Part shown: in pieces, positions 61,827-64,000 of the stretch
Position numbering within the stretch: position 1 is the first letter of the stretch
Layout of the letters: each line of letters opens with the position of its first letter
DNA from: Hortaea werneckii
Taxonomy: Eukaryota > Ascomycota > Dothideomycetes > Mycosphaerellales > Teratosphaeriaceae
DNA length: 64,000 nucleotides
Assembly (NCBI GenBank): GCA_037044905.1
Contig: JBAOKB010000093.1
Span: 62,001-126,000 of the forward strand
Direction: 5' to 3'
Notes under the pieces: generated by a model
Database searches by the model: none
The model's input: the letters and a program-made list of their open reading frames with translations, nothing else
What the model was told of the DNA's origin: nothing
Position numbers and translations under genes: made by a program

Positions 61827-64000
61827 ATGGAGAAGCGCGCATCCACCGGGTCGAGAGCACCAGCCACAAGCTCCGCGAAGCCTGCCAGCGGCGAGGACGC
61901 GAAGAAAGCCAACACTGCAGCTTCGCGTGCTAACACCAAGACGCCTGGAGCTTCAACTGCCTCGAGCCGACCGAGTGCCATTTCGCAACGGACGACCGGC
62001 AGCAACATCAACAAGCCACCTACACGACCCGTCACAGCATCAGCTCGGAAGCCTCCAAGCAGCAGTCAAGATGGGTCCAACCCAAGCGAAGAGAACAAGC
62101 GGCCCATGCGCACTTCTACCAGTGCTGTCTCCAGCTCGAGGGCGGCAAGACCAGACTCGGCTCAAGACAGTAAGACGAGGAGGACTACACTAGGCGGCAC
62201 GACGACCTCTGTCCCTCCGAAGAGGCCATCCACCTCGACAAGGACCTCTACGGCAACTCCGTCAGGCACGCGGCCCTCAGCGACCAGTACGCGACCAGGC
62301 ACTTCTGCAAGTAACGCGAAAGGCGTGACGTCCCCAAAGTCCGCGCAGAGCTCCAACGGCACCACTAAGTCAGCTTCCACCGCTGCCAGCATCGCCGAAG
62401 AGCCGGACGCCACGACCGAAGCACAAGATGAAGTCCCTCCTTTGGCGGCCTCGAAGCCAGCAGAAGCTGCGCCCCCAGCGTCGCCGCGGAAGCTTCAAAT
62501 CCGGTCTCATCAACAATCCATGTCAGACACAGAGGCTGTCCGGCCAAAGCTTGCAAGAGGAAACTCACGATCTCAATCCGTCTCCATCCCCCACAGGCCT
62601 TCCACAGCACCATATTACCAGGGCATGAGCGAGGAAGAACAGAACAAGCGCGACATGGAAGTCATGCAGAACCTGTTCCGCGAGTCGACAAGACGGGAGG
62701 CGTTGGCAGCCGAGATCACTGAGCTCAAGAGGGAGGTTGCGGTGCTCGAAAAGCGCAATGAGAAGCTTTCCGAAGCTGCGAAGTCGGCACCAAAACGTGA
62801 CCCGGCTGAAGATGAGGCGAAAGAGAAAGAATTACGGGAAGAGCTGCGTCGCGAGCAACAGTCGAGCGAAGAAGCATTGCGGGAGGAGCTTCGCCGAGAA
62901 CATCAAAAGGAAATAGAATCTATGCAGGCTCATCACAAGGATCAATTATCAAAGGTTGAATCGGATCGCGAGACTGAGCTTTCCAGTCTTCGTTTCGAGC
63001 TTGAAGAGCAGCGACGCAAGTCCAGCCGTCTTACTGGCGTTGAGGGCAAGATCGAAGCCGTTGAAGAAGCTTTGCGCTTAAGCAAGACAAGTGCCAGCAA
63101 GAATGAGGAGGAACTACAAGAACGTCTGCAGCAGAAAGAAGGCGACAGTGACAGGCTTGGTCAGGTGATTGAGGATTTGAGGATGGAGATCGACAGGTGT
63201 CAGGTCAAGCTGAACGAGGATGTCGCGAAGCAAGCCAAGGAGAAGAAGGAGATACAGAAGACGGTTGATCAGTTGAGGAAGGATTTGGAAGAGGAGAGGA
63301 AGCGGAGTCAGGAGAAGCAAGTCGCCAATGATCAGGAGAGAAGTGCGGAGAGCAGCAAGTTCGAAGCGCAGCTCAGTGAGGCCAAGGCGGGCTTCGAGGA
63401 AGAGGTTCAAAGGTTGCGCAACGCTGCTCGCGACGCAGAAGAAGCCGGCAAGAAGCTCCAGGAGGATTTAGATAGTGTTCGCACGCAGGACAATGCGGAG
63501 TTCGAGAAGCATCAGAAGGCCTTTGAGGAGTCCACGAGCACGATTCAAAGTCTGCGCGAGGAGATGCAGAAGCTTAGAGATGCCCATGCGGAAAGCCTGA
63601 AGAATGCACAGGAGCAAGGCCAGCAGAGCGAGACTGTCGCGAACGAATTGCGGGCGCAACTTGAGCAGGCGAAGGATCTCCATGCAAACGAGAATTCCAG
63701 CGCTGCAAAAGAGCTTGAAACGATGCAAAACACTGCCAACGAGCTCAGGCAACAGCTTGAGCGGGTACGGGACGAAGGCAAGAGTGGCAGCGAAGTTGTC
63801 GAGGAGCTTCAAAACCAGCTGAAGGAGTTCCAGCAGGTTAAGGCGGACTTGGAGGATAAGCATCGCGCTGAGCTTTCCGAGTTGCAGAGTGTAGTGGAAA
63901 ATCTGCAGACCGAGAGTGGAAAAATGCAGCAAACACATGCGGATGCGCTCGGAAGTAAAGATGAAGAAGCCAAGGTTCTGAACGCTACCGTCGAAGAGCT
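61827..64000 (+). CDS. Large coiled-coil protein, 3' end outside window
   Basis: A single frame opens at the ATG at 61827 (MEKRASTGSRAP) and is still open at base 64000, giving at least 724 residues. The first 270 residues are Ser/Thr/Pro/Ala-rich and basic, like a disordered microtubule- or nucleic-acid-binding tail. From about residue 280 it becomes a continuous heptad-type coiled coil, rich in Glu, Lys, Gln and Arg (for example EITELKREVAVLEKRNEKLS), with no break to the window edge. It may be a cytoskeletal, spindle-pole or tethering protein. Coiled coils give poor family assignments, so I name no family. The start is the first ATG after stops in frame. Confidence 0.85.
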   Translation, partial: MEKRASTGSRAPATSSAKPASGEDAKKANTAASRANTKTPGASTASSRPSAISQRTTGSNINKPPTRPVTASARKPPSSSQDGSNPSEENKRPMRTSTSAVSSSRAARPDSAQDSKTRRTTLGGTTTSVPPKRPSTSTRTSTATPSGTRPSATSTRPGTSASNAKGVTSPKSAQSSNGTTKSASTAASIAEEPDATTEAQDEVPPLAASKPAEAAPPASPRKLQIRSHQQSMSDTEAVRPKLARGNSRSQSVSIPHRPSTAPYYQGMSEEEQNKRDMEVMQNLFRESTRREALAAEITELKREVAVLEKRNEKLSEAAKSAPKRDPAEDEAKEKELREELRREQQSSEEALREELRREHQKEIESMQAHHKDQLSKVESDRETELSSLRFELEEQRRKSSRLTGVEGKIEAVEEALRLSKTSASKNEEELQERLQQKEGDSDRLGQVIEDLRMEIDRCQVKLNEDVAKQAKEKKEIQKTVDQLRKDLEEERKRSQEKQVANDQERSAESSKFEAQLSEAKAGFEEEVQRLRNAARDAEEAGKKLQEDLDSVRTQDNAEFEKHQKAFEESTSTIQSLREEMQKLRDAHAESLKNAQEQGQQSETVANELRAQLEQAKDLHANENSSAAKELETMQNTANELRQQLERVRDEGKSGSEVVEELQNQLKEFQQVKADLEDKHRAELSELQSVVENLQTESGKMQQTHADALGSKDEEAKVLNATVEE

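Overview
The window is nuclear DNA from a filamentous ascomycete. Genes are dense, on both strands and mostly separate. Introns are short (46-82 nt in most genes, with GT..AG ends and sometimes CTAAC-type branch points), and the protein families are those of Pezizomycotina (ExgD-type glucanase, DUF3602 protein, Zn2Cys6 regulator, Peroxidase_2 enzyme). The protein set suits a Dothideomycete, but I cannot name the species from sequence alone. About 25 protein-coding genes are supported. I saw no rRNA, no convincing tRNA, no transposase and no CRISPR.

Layout. 1-345 is a minisatellite. 0.5-11.1 kb carries an old-yellow-enzyme reductase, a MARVEL-type membrane protein, a WW/FF splicing factor (Urn1-like), methylthioadenosine phosphorylase, an unknown basic protein and the PAP phosphatase Met22/Hal2. 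11.6-17.6 kb carries the ataxin-10/Ctr86 homologue and a sugar-lactone oxidase. 18.7-27.6 kb is the most accessory-looking part. A heme-thiolate peroxidase and an alpha-dioxygenase-like heme peroxidase diverge from one 577-bp promoter region. They are followed by two tandem copies of a secreted, GPI-anchored protein (the second broken by an in-frame TAG) and by a Zn2Cys6 transcription factor. 29.5-41.7 kb carries Bye1, a multi-pass membrane protein, isoamyl-acetate esterase Iah1, an ExgD-type glucan glucosidase and a DUF3602 protein. 42-64 kb is mostly housekeeping: lysyl-tRNA synthetase, proteasome alpha-3 (Pre9), a SWIRM protein, Ric8, Rif1 and the start of a large coiled-coil protein that runs off the window, with three lineage-specific unknowns between them.

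How they work together. Most genes are independent housekeeping functions (splicing, transcription elongation, translation, proteolysis, G-protein chaperoning, replication timing). Two sulfur-related enzymes lie 2 kb apart (MTA phosphorylase in methionine salvage, Met22 in sulfate assimilation), and both have possible alternative N-terminal presequences. The divergent peroxygenase/dioxygenase pair could act together on fatty acids.

Main points for a second look. (1) The ataxin-10 homologue ends in TGA CTA G, the known leaky stop context, followed by a 46-codon open extension that looks like coding sequence. (2) The divergent putative oxylipin gene pair. (3) The recent tandem duplication of the GPI protein with one nonsense codon. 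(4) Several otherwise good genes are broken by single-base indels, mostly in G or C runs, and one has three in 230 bp. This may be sequence error or real decay. (5) A 50-base poly-G run. All gene models are from reading the sequence; no search or transcript data were used.
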